DNA of 23,962 nt, taken from assembly GCA_001995005.1 (NCBI GenBank), contig MDJN01000001.1:1-23962 (forward strand). Reading direction: 5' to 3'. How positions within the stretch are numbered: the stretch's first letter is position 1; each line of letters opens with the position of its first letter. The position numbers and the translations under genes are program-made. Below, one piece after another: positions 22,895 to 23,962 of this stretch. Source of the stretch: Candidatus Parepulonipiscium sp. PG-Nun2H_MBin03 (lineage in GTDB: Bacteria; Bacillota; Clostridia; Lachnospirales; Cellulosilyticaceae). Under the pieces are notes generated by a model, which was not told where the DNA came from, ran no database searches, and was given only the letters and a program-made list of their open reading frames with translations.

Positions 22895-23932
22895 ATGTGT
22901 TCAATTTGTGGCATACTTAATTTTAACGAGTCTTTAGGCCTAGATAAAACTATAATAGAAAATATGGGGAAAACAATGCTTCATCGTGGTCCTGATCAAC
23001 AAGGTTTATTTATGGATAGAAATGTTGTATTTCAACATAATCGCTTATCTATTATGGATCCTGAAAACGGTTTACAACCTATGACTAGAACATACAACGG
23101 TAAAACATATACTATAATTTATAATGGTGAGATATATAACACACCGCTTTTACGTGATGAAATTATTAAAGCGGGTATAACTCTTGAAACTACTTGTGAT
23201 ACGGAAGTTGTATTATATACTTATATTTTATATGGAAATGGCTGTGCTTCTAAACTTAACGGCATATTTGCATTTGCAGTATACGATGATGATAAGGTAT
23301 ATTTATGCCGTGATAGGTTTGGAGTAAAGCCATTCTTTTATTCCATACACAACAATAATTTTATATTTGGCTCTGAAGTTAAATCAATACTAGCCCATCC
23401 TGATATTCGTCCAGTAATTGACCAAACTGGCCTTTGGCAATTATTATTCTTATCACCTATGAAACTGGCTGGCACTGGAGTGTTTAAAAATATTAAAGAA
23501 ATTCCACCGGCGACTCAGGGGTATTTTGATAAGAATGGACTTAGATTAGAAAAATATTGGGAATTACAGGCTAAGCCATTTACACAAACGGCTGACGAAG
23601 CAATTCAGGAAACGCAAGAAATTTTAACTGACGCTATAAAAACTCAGTTAGTGTCAGATGTACCATTATGCACATTTTTATCCGGTGGTATAGACAGCTC
23701 AATTATTAGCTCTGTTGCATCTTTACACTATAAAGAACGTGGCGAAGTTTTGTCTACTTTTTCTTTTGAGTATCTAGGTAATAAAGAAAACTTCAAGAAA
23801 ACTTTATTTCAACCAGAAGCTGATGACACATACGCTAGATATCTTGCAGATTATTTAGGCACCAATCATACTGTGCTTACAGCAACTACGCCTGCTCTTA
23901 TTGATTATTTAGAAGAAGCCTCTCCATTGTAA
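22895..23932 (+). pseudogene. asnB: Asparagine synthetase B (glutamine-hydrolysing), truncated at the C-terminus
   Basis: The reading frame encodes 345 residues, where AsnB normally has about 600. ATG 22895 (AGGAGGTTTATT before it) puts the nucleophile Cys2 at the N-terminus (MCSICGIL), as the class-II glutaminase requires. LHRGPDQQG, FQHNRLSI, YNGEIYN and CRDRFGVKPF of the glutaminase domain are present. The synthetase domain begins with the PP-loop FLSGGIDSS and FSFEY. At DYLEEA the family would continue with (V/I)ARDLPGMADIDSS; instead the frame reads SPL and stops at 23930-23932. Neither other forward frame restores AsnB in the remaining bases, so this is not a simple frameshift. An insertion, deletion or assembly join near 23920 is likely. 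Ammonia release without asparagine synthesis would be expected if it is expressed. Confidence 0.75.
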
Positions 23933-23962
23933 ACACAAATATTTGATGATTCGTTTTTAAAG

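Noticed and set aside
23915..23962. asnB truncation explained by a one- or two-base frameshift
   Set aside because: Neither alternative forward frame after 23915 gives the expected ARDLPGMAD continuation.
1..23962. CRISPR array, insertion sequence, phage or toxin-antitoxin genes
   Set aside because: No spaced direct repeats, transposase, integrase or recognisable toxin motifs were seen; the small hydrophobic genes at 7277-7697 lack features of type I toxins such as an antisense RNA promoter that I could identify.

Overview
The window is strongly AT-rich and uses Gram-positive translation signals (AGGAGG-type ribosome binding sites; ATG, GTG and probably TTG starts). Its gene content includes a GerMN-domain lipoprotein, a PhoB/PhoR-type two-component pair, comEA/comEC, a DacF/DacA-type carboxypeptidase and an argCJBDF operon. 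This points to a low-GC Firmicute of class Clostridia, probably a spore-former of the Lachnospirales type. The taxonomic call is inference; no marker gene is present.

Bases 1-4918 (minus strand) hold a tightly packed block, in transcription order comEA, response regulator, histidine kinase, GerMN lipoprotein and comEC (cut by the left edge). It joins DNA-uptake genes to an envelope-sensing pair. Bases 5149-6462 (plus) encode a secreted, membrane-anchored D-Ala-D-Ala carboxypeptidase. It converges on an unrecognised membrane-anchored protein gene (6478-7137, minus) across a perfect palindrome that contains both stop codons. Two tiny tandem genes (7277-7697, plus) encode related hydrophobic proteins with a repeated motif and sit behind a sigma-K-like promoter match.

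Bases 7771-11353 (minus) carry a hydroxypyruvate-isomerase-like TIM-barrel protein with a consensus sigma-A promoter, a Na/phosphate symporter with a PhoU-like tail, and a LysR regulator. The LysR gene is divergent from a two-gene operon (11576-14693) encoding an Fe-S old-yellow-enzyme reductase and an MFS transporter, and a clean palindromic operator lies between them. PnuC follows (minus). Then come a GC-rich hairpin cluster, unlike its surroundings, and a second two-gene operon (MaoC/hydratase-2 plus nitroreductase) with a consensus promoter and a strong terminator.

The right part has tRNA-Arg(TCG), whose 3' end overlaps antisense with the end of argF, and the arginine operon argC-argJ-argB-argD-argF (minus, 22587 to 17528). 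This operon gives the acetyl-recycling route from glutamate to citrulline; argG, argH and carAB are not in the window. Divergent from argC is an asnB gene that keeps its glutaminase domain and PP-loop but stops about 260 residues early, in sequence that no longer resembles AsnB. A rearrangement or insertion boundary near 23920 is likely. No CRISPR array, rRNA, transposase, phage gene, T-box or recognised riboswitch was seen.
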